This document shows, one piece after another, positions 22,349 to 32,927 of a DNA stretch of 64,000 nucleotides. Positions within the stretch are counted from its first letter, which is position 1. Every line of letters starts with the position of its first letter. Origin of the DNA: Rhynchopus euleeides (taxonomy: Eukaryota > Euglenozoa > Diplonemea > Diplonemida > Diplonemidae); contig OY723272.1 in the NCBI GenBank assembly GCA_963210315.1, positions 1,488,001 through 1,552,000 of the forward strand, written 5' to 3'. The position numbers were made by a program, and so were the translations under genes. Below the pieces are notes generated by a model. It had not been told where the DNA came from. It saw nothing but the letters and a program-made list of their open reading frames with translations, and did no database searches.

Positions 22349-22520
22349 GGAACCGGTTCACCGGCGGAACCGGTTTACCGGTGAACCGGTTCGGCGGAAC
22401 CGGTTCACCGGTGAACCGGTTCGTCCGAACCGGTTCTGGAACCGGTTCCACCGAACCGGTTCGCCGGTGAACCGGTTCCGCCGAACCGGTTCTGGAACCG
22501 GTTCCAGAACCGGTTCAGCC
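22349..22520. repeat. AACCGGTT palindrome cluster 2
   Basis: By hand count 12 copies of AACCGGTT in about 170 bp. Several are embedded in longer palindromes such as TTCACCGGTGAA. Spacing alternates and is less regular than in cluster 1. Degenerate ACCGGT sites continue to the left to about 22280. Confidence 0.92.
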
Positions 22521-23328
22521 CGTGCCAGCGCGTCGTGTAGGGATGTGAAAGGTGAGGTGCTGAAACAGAGTGATTTTTTTGGGTTTATTTTTGACCAGGC
22601 CTGGGCGGGGAACGAGCCCTTTTTCCAGGTTTTTTGGGTCGGGGAACCAGGTTTTTTCTAAGAATTTTTACAAGGGATTTTTTGCTCGCCCTCCCACAGT
22701 TTCCAGGCGCGTGCCCGTCAGGCGGGACTTTTTCTCTGATTTCTCTCCGCGTCATCATGTGACAGCTCTCGAGTGATGCCCAGAGATGCTTGCGGCAGAG
22801 AGTGCCCCTCATGCGTGTTACAGCTGAAAATGAATGAGGATCATCTGGCACTCGTTCTCATCGGGGGTTGTGCTCCGCAGGGACTCAATACACCTTGGCA
22901 CTCTCGCAGAGCTGGACATGCCAGCAGCTGGAGGCAGTTACAAAGCTGCCACTCCCGACGCCACCCACCTGCTGGCCCCTTCAGGTCTGAAAGCCCAAAA
23001 GCTCCCGGGGATTTTTGCAGTGGTGCGCACCATATTCAGCGCAGTAGGATGATCTCTCCAATTTTCCAAAACTGCTGGTCTACTGGTTTGGGGAACGGTC
23101 GTCGGCAGACCGTTGAAATGCCCGTGTTAGCAAGGCACACTCACGTTTCAGGTAGCGTGTCGCGTGTCACGCATGTCGCGAACGCGGCAAGTGTACCTCC
23201 CAGGTAGGGAAGCCCGACCTCCTGTCCGATGTCAGTCAGGCTTCGAAGAAGCGCTTCATGGATGCGGCGCTGACCTCCTACGCTGCACTGTACCCGGAGA
23301 AGTGAGATAGATGGACGGGCACACGCTA

Positions 23329-23391
23329 CCTGGGGGGTCTGGGGGGCGGTGCCCCCCAGCCGCCGGAGGCCACGGTCGCGAACATCTGTTC
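23329..23391 (-). repeat. GC-rich hairpin module, copy 8 (in element 5)
   Basis: Plus-strand loop is GGT, a third loop variant with an unchanged stem. Confidence 0.92.
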
Positions 23392-23500
23392 GTGTGGGCG
23401 TACAGATTCTGTGCGAGTTGGCTGCGTCCTCAGAGGCGATTGGAGTGGTTGGACCCCGACTTGATGGGATTCGAAGGACTTAAGTACGAGACGTACGCCA

Positions 23501-23559
23501 CAGGGGGGTCTGGGGGGCGGAGCCCCCCAGCCGCCGGAGGCCACGGTAGTGAACGTCTG
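23501..23559 (-). repeat. GC-rich hairpin module, copy 9 (in element 5)
   Basis: Counterpart of copy 6, with the variant GAACGTCTG end. Confidence 0.92.
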
Positions 23560-23808
23560 GCTCTCCAGTTGGCCAGCAAGGCGAACGGTACGTGGGACAG
23601 ACTTCCCTTCCATCCTTGTGCGCGCCCTGTCGACTGGGGAAAACTTAGATAATGTTTTTTCCTCTGCGAAACAACCTTAGAAAAAAATTCCCCTAACAAA
23701 ATTCTTAGAAAAAAACTTTTTTCCCCTTACAAAAATTCTTAGAAAAAAAGTTCAGAATCCTGAAAGTGGGGAACAAGCCCCCCAGTTAGGAACAGCCCTG
23801 TTTTTGAC

Positions 23809-26065
23809 CCGTGTTTTTTTTTTTTTTTGCCGAATAAAATATTTCGGAGCAGGGGAGGGGTGGAGGGGGGGGAGAGGGGGGGGGGGGGTGGGGTGTGGGG
23901 GAGGAGGAGGAGGAGGCAAGCCACAGGCACCTTCCTCCTCCCCCCCCAACACATGTCTCCCTCCCCCACACCGCTCCACCCCCCCCTCCCCCTTCTTTAT
24001 GCTGTTATTCCACTGTAGTAGTTGCAAGCAGAATTCCCCCATTCCACCCCCCTTCCCCTCCCCACCGCCCACCCCCCTCCCGTTGGAACCCGACAGGTCG
24101 GAATGCCATCAAGACTGCCGACTCGGGTGTCGTGCTTTGCCCCTTCCTGACCCACACCCCAACCCCTCCAACCCCGCCGTCCTGATGACGAGGAAAGGGA
24201 GGTCAGCTTGAGGGGAGATCTTCGCTGCTGTGCCGGCGTGTTTCTGGTGTGTTGCGCTTGCGCTTTGCTTCCTCAATGGGGAAAAGCGCCGAACTTTCAT
24301 GGTTTTCAACAGATCTTTACGAAGATGTTGGCTGGAAAACGGCTTTTTTAAAGATCTTGGCCGTCAGTGAGTCATTGAGTGAGGGCGTCGGGCGCAGCCG
24401 CCGTGGCAACGCGGAGCAATGTGTCCCTTCAGCGCCACCGCGAAACCTCCCGTTGGTGGCCGTCGGCCACCAACGGGATGTTTCGCGGGATTACTGCTGC
24501 AGACGAACGACCAATGGCGGCGGCTCTACATCCTGACCGGAGTCGACACGTGGGCCCCCCGTGGTTCCCAGCGTGCCGCCGTCAGTCTCCTCGCGGTCGA
24601 CTTCACCTTGGCGAAGCGGAGGTGTGCCCCTCACAGGTGCCACCATCGCATGCCGCGTCGTCGTGGATGGTGGAGCGTTGCAGTGCAGTGTGCTCCTCAA
24701 CTTTGTGTCACGCTTCCTGCACCTGGGTGTGGACAAGGGGTGTGCTCACTTCTCGCAGCATCTAGCTGGCGGTGGGTGGCACGTGCTGGAGCTGCGCGAC
24801 TTCCAGGTTGATCTGGTGCAGACCTGAGGATGGCGTGGCTGGCGCAGGGAGGTACAGTGGGACGCCCGGACCGGCACTCCTGAGGCCGTCTGCCATGTCC
24901 TCCCCCGCGCGCCCGGGCGGTGCCTTCGCTTACTGTCGAGCGACCGAGTCTCTGGGGTACGGCTTCAAAAGTAGACCGTGCCTGGCACCAACGACCTGTG
25001 TCCGTGCGTTGCTGACCCTGCACTGCTCTCGTTTCGAGTCCCTATCAGCATCACCAAGTCGTACATCGCCGTGCTGGGCTGTGCCGGTCCCCTAACCCCG
25101 TCCCCGTGTCGCAGGGGGCAGGGGGTGACCACGGGGTGGATTCCCTAACACCCCACCCGCGAGGCCGGGTACAGGAAGCGTCCCCAAAAATTCTGGAATT
25201 TGAAAAATGAGCCCACTTTGCTAAACTGGACCCAACTCCCCACACTCTTTTTTTTGGTCATTTTCCCCGATTTTACCGGTTTGTCCCCGGATGTCCCCCC
25301 GTGTCCCCCCGTGTCTTAAGGTGACCTCCTTATGTTATCTTGAGAATCGATGGGATATCTCCATGCGTGCGAACAATGCAAGAGTGAGGCGCGCCAAGAG
25401 CACGCGGCTTGCATTGCTACAAAAAATATCCATAAGCGTGCAGTCTGTGTGCACGATACCTGCAGATGAGTCGATATTGGACGGCGAGACTGTCCGTCTG
25501 GATGAGACTATCTGTTGCCGAGAAAGAGAAAGAAGGGGCGGGAGGGGGGGGGGGGGTGGGTGGGGTGTCGGGCGATGGGAGCGATGGAGTGATGGAAACC
25601 CCGGTGAAATGAAAGAAACAATTCTACGATAAAGTGGAGCGTATCATTCTCTGTGGCAGGCATGCATTCCCCCCCCCCCCCCTCCTCCCAACCCTACTCC
25701 CACCCACTGCCTGCTATTGAGGTGAAGGCGTGCGCGCTCCACACCACCCCCAGCACGCCCCAACCCACCCCCCCCCCCCCCCTCACCACACCACCCTACT
25801 CAGGTGCGGTCTTCCTGGGCCGGCAGTACCACACACACACACAACACACACACAGCGCATTCCATACAAACACACCAACCCCCCTGCGCACACACACACA
25901 CACCCCCCTGCCCCCCCCCCCCCCCCCGACCCGCCCGCTGTGTGCGTGGAAGGGGGGGAATCAGGCAAGCAGCATCCCCTTTCGGCACCCCCCCCCCCTC
26001 TCCGTCTTTTCTCTCTCTCTCCACTCCGCCCTGCACTTCCTTTTCTTCCCCCCCCCCCCCCGCCG
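23809..26065. other. Intergenic; long C-rich and CA-rich tracts before the transporter
   Basis: 23809-25650 has short overlapping frames, including an 88-codon frame at 24561-24827, none with a domain. 25650-26065 is extremely pyrimidine-rich, with C-runs over 12 bases and CA repeats. It contains several possible splice acceptors, so a 5' exon of the transporter could lie in this stretch. Confidence 0.5.
24438..24488. repeat. Hairpin palindrome
   Basis: Arms 24438-24461 and 24465-24488 match over 24 bp with one mismatch, around a 3-base loop GTC. The core is CCGTTGGTGGCC and its inverse. Confidence 0.9.
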
Positions 26066-27502
26066 ATGCCCCCAGCAGTGCCTGCTGGGTGTGCAGTGCC
26101 ATCCGCACGGCCTGACACACACACCAGCGGGACTGCCACCACCCAGCTCGAAGGCCACTCAGCTGGAAGGGCAGCCGACCTCCCTCTGGTTGTCTCTGGG
26201 GTCGACCTCAGCGGAGATGACGGCGACGACGCCTGCTGCCTGACACCCAGCTGCGGGTCATCCTGCGTGCCCTCGACACCCCCATCGGACTGCGTGGCGC
26301 TGGACGGGGGGCCCTGCCTTGGCGCCGACCTCCCTCTATCTCTCGCCGCATGCCAGATGGCCTCACCCCACGGCACACCGCAGCAGGGCACCGCCGACAC
26401 ACCCAGGGCGCCGCTCCTTCCGGAGGCGGAGCTGCCAGATGCGGCAGAACAGCCGGCTTCTCCTCCGGCATCCCAGAGTGACGCGGGGGGGGCGAGGCTG
26501 CTGGCAAGCCTTGCGTGCCTGATGTTCTCCTTCCACTGCGGCGAGGCCTTGGTGAAGGAATCCCTTTTCAGATTCGAAGGGTTTGTCTTCATCGAGGCCC
26601 TCTCTGCACTGCAGGGCATGGCGGTCGCCGCCGCCGCGCTGGCAGATGGCGCAGCCGCGGTGCGCCGTAGCACCCCCCAGAGGTCACGCCGCCCCTCCCT
26701 CATGCCTACCAGCGGGTGCCCCCTGTGGGTCTACCTGCTGTGCGGCTGCATGGTAGGCATATCCCAGCTGCTGGTGAACAGGAGCCTCCTGCATCTCGAC
26801 TACGTCACGCAGGTCATCTGCTCCAGCAGCAAGCTGCTGTGGGTGATGGCGGCACGCCGCATCCTGCTCCCGTGGAAGTCGCAGCCGGGTTTGCTGGAGT
26901 GGGTCGGCGGTGTCGCGATTGTCGCCGGGCTGTGCATCCTCATCCTCAGCACCGCAGGGAAGGGCGCCAGCGCACTGGCAACCGATGCGGCTCCCGGGCC
27001 AAACCCAACGGAGGGTTACATCTGCATGGCTCTGGCCCTGCTCTGCGATGCCCTTCTGTTTGTGATAGAGGAGGGTGTCGCCTTCGACACCTATGGGGCT
27101 TCCAAGCAGGAGGTTATCCTGTGCATGCAGATGCTTGCGGCCCTGCCTTCTCTGGCGTGCATTGCGGTGTCGCCGTCCGTCGCCCCGGCCGTGTCTTTCC
27201 TGTTGGAAAACCCGATGTTTGTCGTGTTTGCCCTGGTGGGGGCGATCTGCAATTACTTCGGGGTGAAAACCGTCCTGCATGTGACAGAATCCTTCAACGG
27301 GGGCACCGCCGCGCTGCTGATGTGCTTCCGGAAGGTTGTCACGATCCTCCTGTCGTTAGCTCTCTATCCAAAGGCGGTGACGCCGGGATTTCTGGCCGGC
27401 GGTGGTCTTATCCTGGCAGGGGCTAACTGCACCCTGTTTAAGCGAAGCAGAGACCAGAAGGAGGCCCAGGCAGGGGATGGTGGCAAAGCGAAGCTGGAGT
27501 GA
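26066..27502 (+). CDS. SLC35B-like nucleotide-sulfate/sugar transporter (UAA/DMT superfamily)
   Basis: From Met at 26066 the frame is 478 codons ending in TGA. The frame is open back to 25730, but that part is low-complexity Pro/His/Thr from C-rich DNA. Residues 1 to about 145 are Ser/Pro/Ala-rich and likely cytosolic. After that come about ten hydrophobic segments, with a short loop rich in Gly, Ala and Pro in the middle. Family-like features include LLVNRSLLHLDYVTQVI with a following SSKLLWVM, a helix ALLCDALLFVIEEG, and the late GGTAALLMCFRKVVTILLS. These match the layout of PAPS and UDP-sugar transporters of Golgi/ER membranes (SLC35B2/B3 type), where the SSK and RK sites are conserved. 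The substrate cannot be decided from sequence. A 5' exon is possible because several splice acceptors lie in the C-rich leader. Confidence 0.82.
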   Translation: MPPAVPAGCAVPSARPDTHTSGTATTQLEGHSAGRAADLPLVVSGVDLSGDDGDDACCLTPSCGSSCVPSTPPSDCVALDGGPCLGADLPLSLAACQMASPHGTPQQGTADTPRAPLLPEAELPDAAEQPASPPASQSDAGGARLLASLACLMFSFHCGEALVKESLFRFEGFVFIEALSALQGMAVAAAALADGAAAVRRSTPQRSRRPSLMPTSGCPLWVYLLCGCMVGISQLLVNRSLLHLDYVTQVICSSSKLLWVMAARRILLPWKSQPGLLEWVGGVAIVAGLCILILSTAGKGASALATDAAPGPNPTEGYICMALALLCDALLFVIEEGVAFDTYGASKQEVILCMQMLAALPSLACIAVSPSVAPAVSFLLENPMFVVFALVGAICNYFGVKTVLHVTESFNGGTAALLMCFRKVVTILLSLALYPKAVTPGFLAGGGLILAGANCTLFKRSRDQKEAQAGDGGKAKLE

Positions 27503-29631
27503 ACAGGGTGAGGGATGGTGTGTGTGGAGGTCGCATTGAAGAGCAGGGTGCGCTCGGGTGTCATCTTCACTCCTCCAAAAAGGATTCGCGTGCCCGACGC
27601 AGGGGATCGAGTCTCGTGGCAAACGGACTGCATTCCGATGAGTGGGTTTGACTCGTCTGCATGTGGGTGGGTGAGGGGGGTCAGCTCTGCACCTGTTGCC
27701 TTTATCTACTTCACTGCGACACACCCTCCGGCGCTCGTATTTTGGAACCCTTTGGCAAAGGTTTCTGTGCAGGTCGAAACAAATATCCTTCAATTCCCTG
27801 CGTCAGAATAAACGTGCCATTGTGGGGTGGAGGGTGTTGTAGGGGAGTTGGGGGGGGGTCGGAGGGGGGTGGGGTGTTTTGACGCAAGCCCGGGCTGTGC
27901 GTCACTTCTTTCATTTTTTGTCTGTTTCTGTGGCGCTTCTTGATCATGGTGTTTCTTTGCGGATACTCAAACGAAAATACTATCGCAACTGCTTACCTGC
28001 TATCCCCCCCCCCCCCACAAACAAACACATTGGGGATGCTGATTGCTTTTTCCATCTTGTCTCTGGCTTCCTCATCGGGCATACATGCAGTTCGTGCCAC
28101 CAAGAGTTTCATTGAGGTTATGCATTTATTTCACACTGGTGTGAGGCGAAAAATTCTACACCACAACCAGCACCCCAACCGCGTTTGATTCCAGGGCGTT
28201 TCTCGCAAGGGTTGTGCGTCAGAAAGCGTCAAAAGAACATGCCAAAGCGAATCGCACATCGAACGAAAAGTCCAAAAAGGAGCCGGCGGTACGTAATGTG
28301 TTTGTGTGCAACCGGCTACAGAGTGGGGTTTTCTTTTGCGGCTAAAAGGCGTGCCGTCTTCGGTTACCCAAAGTGCCTCACCTCCCCACAGCCCCTCTTT
28401 CCCCCCGGATGCCGAAGAAAAGGGTACCAGCGCGAAACAGCTGTCGCACTGCTGCGATTGCTGTGCCTGTAGTGCCTACTCTGTAGATTGGCTGCGCCCT
28501 TCACAGATTGCAGCTCATCCTGTTATGATGCGTATGCTTTGTTATGCGTGGTTTTGAGTGTGCATGCCCTGTGTGGATCATGCCTGTTTGTGTGGTTTCT
28601 TGGCGTATCATTGATCCAGCCGGATGGGGTTTGGCCAAGCTGCCAGGGAGGGTGGGGAGGGGGGCGTGAAAAATTAAAACGGTTTATTCTGATATTCAAA
28701 CGAAATCCACCCCTCCGTCTGTCCGACACACCGTGGTGTGAACGTGGTTCTCTATTCAAGCGTTTCTCCGGATAAAGACGCGAGACCTCACCTCTCAACT
28801 CAACCCCACTCCCCAAACTCCAGAACCCCAAAACCGAGCGGCATGGCGTTGGCCGACGATCGTCTTCAGTGCGTTCACTTCATCTAGCTTCGATTGTTAC
28901 GTTTGCTGTTCATTCGTCAGTTCGGATTCTGTTGAGCCGGGTTGTGGTGTGGGAATCACAACGGTGGCGTCCCTTCACCCCGGGATACGCAGGGGGAAAA
29001 GCGTTCCTTTGGCAACAATGGCGCAAAAAAGGGGCGAATGTCGGTACCGCCACCACTACCACTCCGGCTTTGCCGCACGAATAGAAAATCTTCTTCAGAA
29101 AATGAGAACGCTGAATCCATCTCATTTTCCGGAGGAAAACTATAAAACGATGTGTTCACCAGGGGGGGGGGGTATTCTGTATAGTCCGGCGTTGCTACAA
29201 CCTGTCTCACATCACAGTAAAAACGACAGTTTGGCAGCGCGCGTTGTGGCCACTCGTGCACGCACAGACAAACCCCACCCCCTAAGTCTAAAGGGTGGAG
29301 GGTTATGGCCCTGCTGCGAAGTGAGGGGCACGGCACTTCCGTGTCGTGTGTGCCGGCGGCACAAAGGCTGCGAGGCACATCCATGATGCCCTCAGCTGTT
29401 TGAGACCCCCTGCGCGCTATGGGTTTCAGCTCTCCCTCGCGCTCTGTTGTTGGGACACAACGTTCTCTAGACAAACAAGGCCAATGGGGGGGCAGAACAG
29501 AACCCACCACCTCCCCACATGTGAAGAGGGCATAATATGCCAACCCGCTGATTACTGACTGTTTCTACTCTTTGGGAGTGTGGGGGAGACGGGGCCTTCG
29601 CTTGAACACTGTCTGGCTGTGTGGCTGTGTG
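27503..29631. other. Intergenic, no supported gene
   Basis: 3' flank of the transporter followed by G- and C-run-containing DNA. Open frames reach 195 codons on the minus strand at 28956-29543, with no domain or conserved repeat. Confidence 0.5.
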
Positions 29632-30511
29632 CAGTGTTTTTTCCATGCCGGACGGGGGGGTACAAAGTACCCCCCCGGCGGGGCCAGACCCCAAATGTAC
29701 CCCCCCGGGGGTACATTTTTTTAAACTTGTTCTGTACTGAGTAAGGGGCACTTTTTGGCACGTAGGCCGCCGAAAAAATATACTATGGCTTCGGGGAGCC
29801 CAGCTCTTTCAAATAACGACACTTTCTGGCGGAAAAGGTGTGGGTGGTGGACCCGGGTGTGGGTCGGGAGGGTGGCCGACTACATCCAGCCTGAGGGTCC
29901 CTGTCTGAAGGGGACCCTTCTTTACCCCGTCCACCTGGCTGTATCAGATGGCCGAGCCGTTCAGTGCAAGACTCATCTACACTACAATGCCACACACACG
30001 TGGGCAGAGAGTGAATGCAGGGACAGGTGTGCATGCACGGCCCGGATCTAGCACTGTTGCACAAGCACCTCCAGACATCAGCTACCTGAAGTGCAATGAC
30101 TTCAAGGACCGCAGGGAGTACGACGGGAGGGGTGTGGGGCTAGCGCCAGCCACTTTTCTCCGGCAATTGCTGACCCCTTCGTGCCCAGTAAGACACAACC
30201 AAGCCAGCAACGTGACGTTCACCTGTGACGACCAACCCCTCCAACTGACCTCGACCGGTATCGTGCCATCAGTTCGTTGAGACGGTCCCAAATCTGGCCG
30301 CTGTATCAACATACAAAGCCCATGGGAAGACGTCTCATTGCGGTTTTCGGTGCCGGGGACGGGATAACTGTCACAGAGCTGGCACAGAAAGCCGCACAAC
30401 GTCAGATTACTGCCAGAATACTGCAAATGAAGCCCTTTTCCGGACACACCATACACCTTAAAAAATGTACCCCCCCGAATCCCGATTTCCGGAATCCTGG
30501 AAAAAACACTG
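29632..30511. mobile_element. Non-autonomous hAT-like DNA transposon, element 6
   Basis: Both ends read CAGTGTTTTTTCCA as inverted repeats. The flanks are GCTGTGTG (29624-29631) and ACTGTGTG (30512-30519), an 8-bp duplication with one mismatch, so this insertion is probably older. Inside the left end is a palindrome GGGGGGTACAAAGTACCCCCC (two halves around AAA), followed by GGTACATTTTTTTAA, which recurs inverted at 30459-30473. The 880-bp element has no transposase frame and, unlike the others, no GC-rich hairpin module. Confidence 0.72.
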
Positions 30512-31550
30512 ACTGTGTGGGGGTCTTCGCTGGCCGTTATGCTTCGTTATTCTTTGTCAGTTTTCACCTAGTTTCCTTAGGAACTGCACCAAAATGCACT
30601 GACGATCACCCCGTAGCGAAGACCCCCTGTGCCATTTTTGTTGGTTCGCCTGGTTGACAACCAGTTTTCTTGCGAGGCACACGCGCACACACAACACATG
30701 CAGCCCACTTTTTCTCACGTTTCTGCATTTCTGAGCTAAGGCAACCCCACCGTTCTCACCACGCCCCCCGTCTTTTTGCTGGCCACCTTCTCCGCCACTC
30801 CCCCCCGTGGCCACATGTGCCATGACACCACGATTTGTTTTGCACACAGGATGCTGTTCGCCGGTTGCACAGACCACATAAATCACACATTACGCACGCC
30901 GGCCCCTCCTTTCCCCCCCCCCCCCACTTCCTGCAGCTTTGCGCTTTTCGCCTTCTCTGCAGAACTACCCCACCACCGCCTCCTTTATCTCCCCCCCCTC
31001 TCTCTCCCTCCTGTGCACCCTCCAAGAAACTAGCTGCATGCACTCGGTGTTTGCGATGCAGCAGCAGCGGGGGGAGGGGGTTACCCCACCCGTCGCACAG
31101 GTTGCATCGCACCGGACAGGTTGTGCCGAGTGCAGAGGGGCAGGGCTCCAGAAGGAGAGAGACGGAAAGAAAGAAGCAGGCGGTGACTGCTGCGAGGCAG
31201 TGCGGCTGGGGATCAGGGCCTGGCGCTCCCTGTGTGTTGCAGCGGGTATACGAATATCAAGAGCGAGAGGGGTGGTGTGGTGCTCGGTGGTCTGCGATGC
31301 TGCAAGGAGATTCACGTGTTGTGAAATATTGGACATTGTAGGTGAGTGCCGGACCACCTACCAAAAGTGTGTGTGTGGGGGGGGGGGGGGTGGAGGGGGG
31401 GGTGGGTGTGTCGGTGACGGGCAGCGCTGAAAGCCCCTCTCCCGCAGAGCGCAGAACGCTCCACTGCTGTGCCTTTTTAGTTGGCCAATGCTGTGACTGG
31501 ATGCCAGAGTCACCTCACCACCCCCCACCCCACCCCACCCCACCCCCCAC
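30512..31550. other. Intergenic, no supported gene
   Basis: Contains a perfect 13-bp inverted repeat GGGGGTCTTCGCT at 30519-30531 and its inverse at 30615-30627. Short frames on both strands have no domain. G- and C-runs occur near 30920, 31376 and 31520. Confidence 0.5.
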
Positions 31551-31689
31551 TCATTGGTGATGCCAGAGAGCAAGGGAGAGGAATCGAGTCCCCGCGTGTA
31601 GTCTACCAGGCAACCGATGCGTGATACATCGGCGCTGATAGTATAGCGTTTCGTTGTATCGTCTGGAGAGAGAGAGGGGGGGGGGGATA

Positions 31690-32107
31690 TGCCCCTGCTG
31701 ACGCTGCTGCGACGGCGCCCTGTGGTCCGGGGAGGCCTCGCGCACCTGCGAGAGGCGCGCCGCGACCTCGTCCCCCCCCAGGGAGACGTGCGCGACCTCG
31801 AATGTCGCGAGCTGCCGGACCAACGACAGCGAACCCCAGTCCACCTCGGGGGCTCCCGGAGTCACCCGGATGAGGGCCCCGACGACCATGCGCTGTTGGT
31901 CCACCAGCGCCGCCCCCCCCCGCGAGCTCTGCTGCGGTGGCCAGCAGCTTCTCCAGGCAAGCCCGGAGAGCGCCCCCAGCTTCCGCGGGCATAGCCCGTC
32001 GTCGTTTGGGTCAAGCCCGGCTTCCCTCAACAGATTGACTGGTGGCTGCCAGTCGTGCTGATAGCGCGGGTGCGCCACCAGGAAACGGAGCAACTGATTT
32101 GCATCGT
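31690..32107 (-). pseudogene. Possible decayed or frame-disrupted coding exon
   Basis: On the minus strand a TGTGCAG acceptor is followed at 32107 by protein-like sequence (QLLRFLVAHPRYQHDW). To keep protein-like composition the frame must shift at a 5-base run (31973-31977) and shift back at a 9-base run (31913-31921). It then continues with helix-like residues (LVRQLATFEVAHVSLGG) to about 31690. Without the shifts the middle is Trp/Ser/Cys-rich and unlike protein. Either two compensating indels have occurred or the assembly miscounts G-runs. I recognise no family. Confidence 0.3.
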
Positions 32108-32282
32108 CTGCACACAGACGAGGCGAAACCTGCGAAGTAGGGCGGTGTAGCAGGTTAGAGCTGCCCTTCCAGCCGCAGACCGATGAGGTCCACGAGGAGA
32201 GGCGAATGCCTAGAACAACACAACTCCGCCCCGAAGGGGCGGGACACAAAGCAACAAAGCAACACACGCAAATTTGGCCCAC

Positions 32283-32927
32283 CCTCCACTCACGCTGTCA
32301 CCGCTACCATCACCCCCAGGCGGGTCCCTCCGGGGCTACACACCACTCATATCCCCCAGGACGTTTCGAAGAAACTCCGACTAGTCGTCCTAGAGAGAGA
32401 GAGAGAGAGAGAGAGGAGGGGTGGATGCAGAAGCACCCTCACGCCCCCCTGCACCGCCAACACTGTCAGATGAAGCAGTTTCGAAAAGTTAGATCAACTA
32501 CAACGTTGTATAACCACACACACACACACCTAACACCACCCTCACCACCTCATCAGACCGGGGGAGAGCCAGCGTACACAAGGACCGGTGGGGATTAACA
32601 CGGCGGTTGGGGGGGGGGGTAAAGGGAAGAGAGTGAGAGGGTGCTGGGTGGAGTTGCTGGTGGAAACCTACGCTGTGCGTGAAGTGTGTGTGTGTTAACC
32701 TTTCAACACAACAACAAAAAAACCCACCCCCCCCCCCCCCACCTCCCCTTCTCCCACACAACACACACCACATATCTCTGTTTCCCTCCTCCCCCCCCCC
32801 CCACCGCCATTTGGCTGATGTGGGCATAAGAGACAGCTACCGCGACTCACGGTTGGGGCCACACACACAAGATACCTCTGGGTGAGTGAGTGTGTGAGGG
32901 GCGGAGCACTCCCTTCCCCCTCCCCCC
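32283..32927. other. Upstream flank of the phosphatase gene
   Basis: Contains a (GA)n tract at about 32391-32416, C- and G-runs near 32613 and 32728, and possible GTGAGT-type donors near 32882. No coding sequence could be confirmed. Confidence 0.5.
32391..32416. repeat. (GA)n microsatellite
   Basis: About 13 GA dinucleotides upstream of the phosphatase gene. Confidence 0.9.

Larger units (their letters stand above)
22596..23800 (-). mobile_element. Non-autonomous hAT-like DNA transposon, element 5
   Basis: Inverted near-identical copy of element 4. Perfect 8-bp direct repeats TTTTTGAC at 22588-22595 and 23801-23808 fix its borders independently of element 4. It carries the same two hairpin modules and TTTTTTCTAAGAATTTTT subterminal repeats. 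The 144-codon plus frame at 22773-23207 corresponds to part of the minus frame of element 4 but has a local frame change. Confidence 0.9.

Noticed and set aside
19801..22520. Grainyhead/CP2-type enhancer, because AACCGGTT fits that consensus
   Set aside because: That factor family is known mainly from animals and fungi, and no nearby gene or binding protein supports the idea; the resemblance may be chance.
26319..27426. Alternative frames within the transporter gene (198-306 codons)
   Set aside because: They overlap the membrane-protein frame, which alone has regular hydrophobic segments and SLC35B-like motifs.
31551..32282. Intact 243-codon minus-strand gene
   Set aside because: Its middle third reads protein-like only in another frame, so I report it as a possible decayed or misassembled exon instead.
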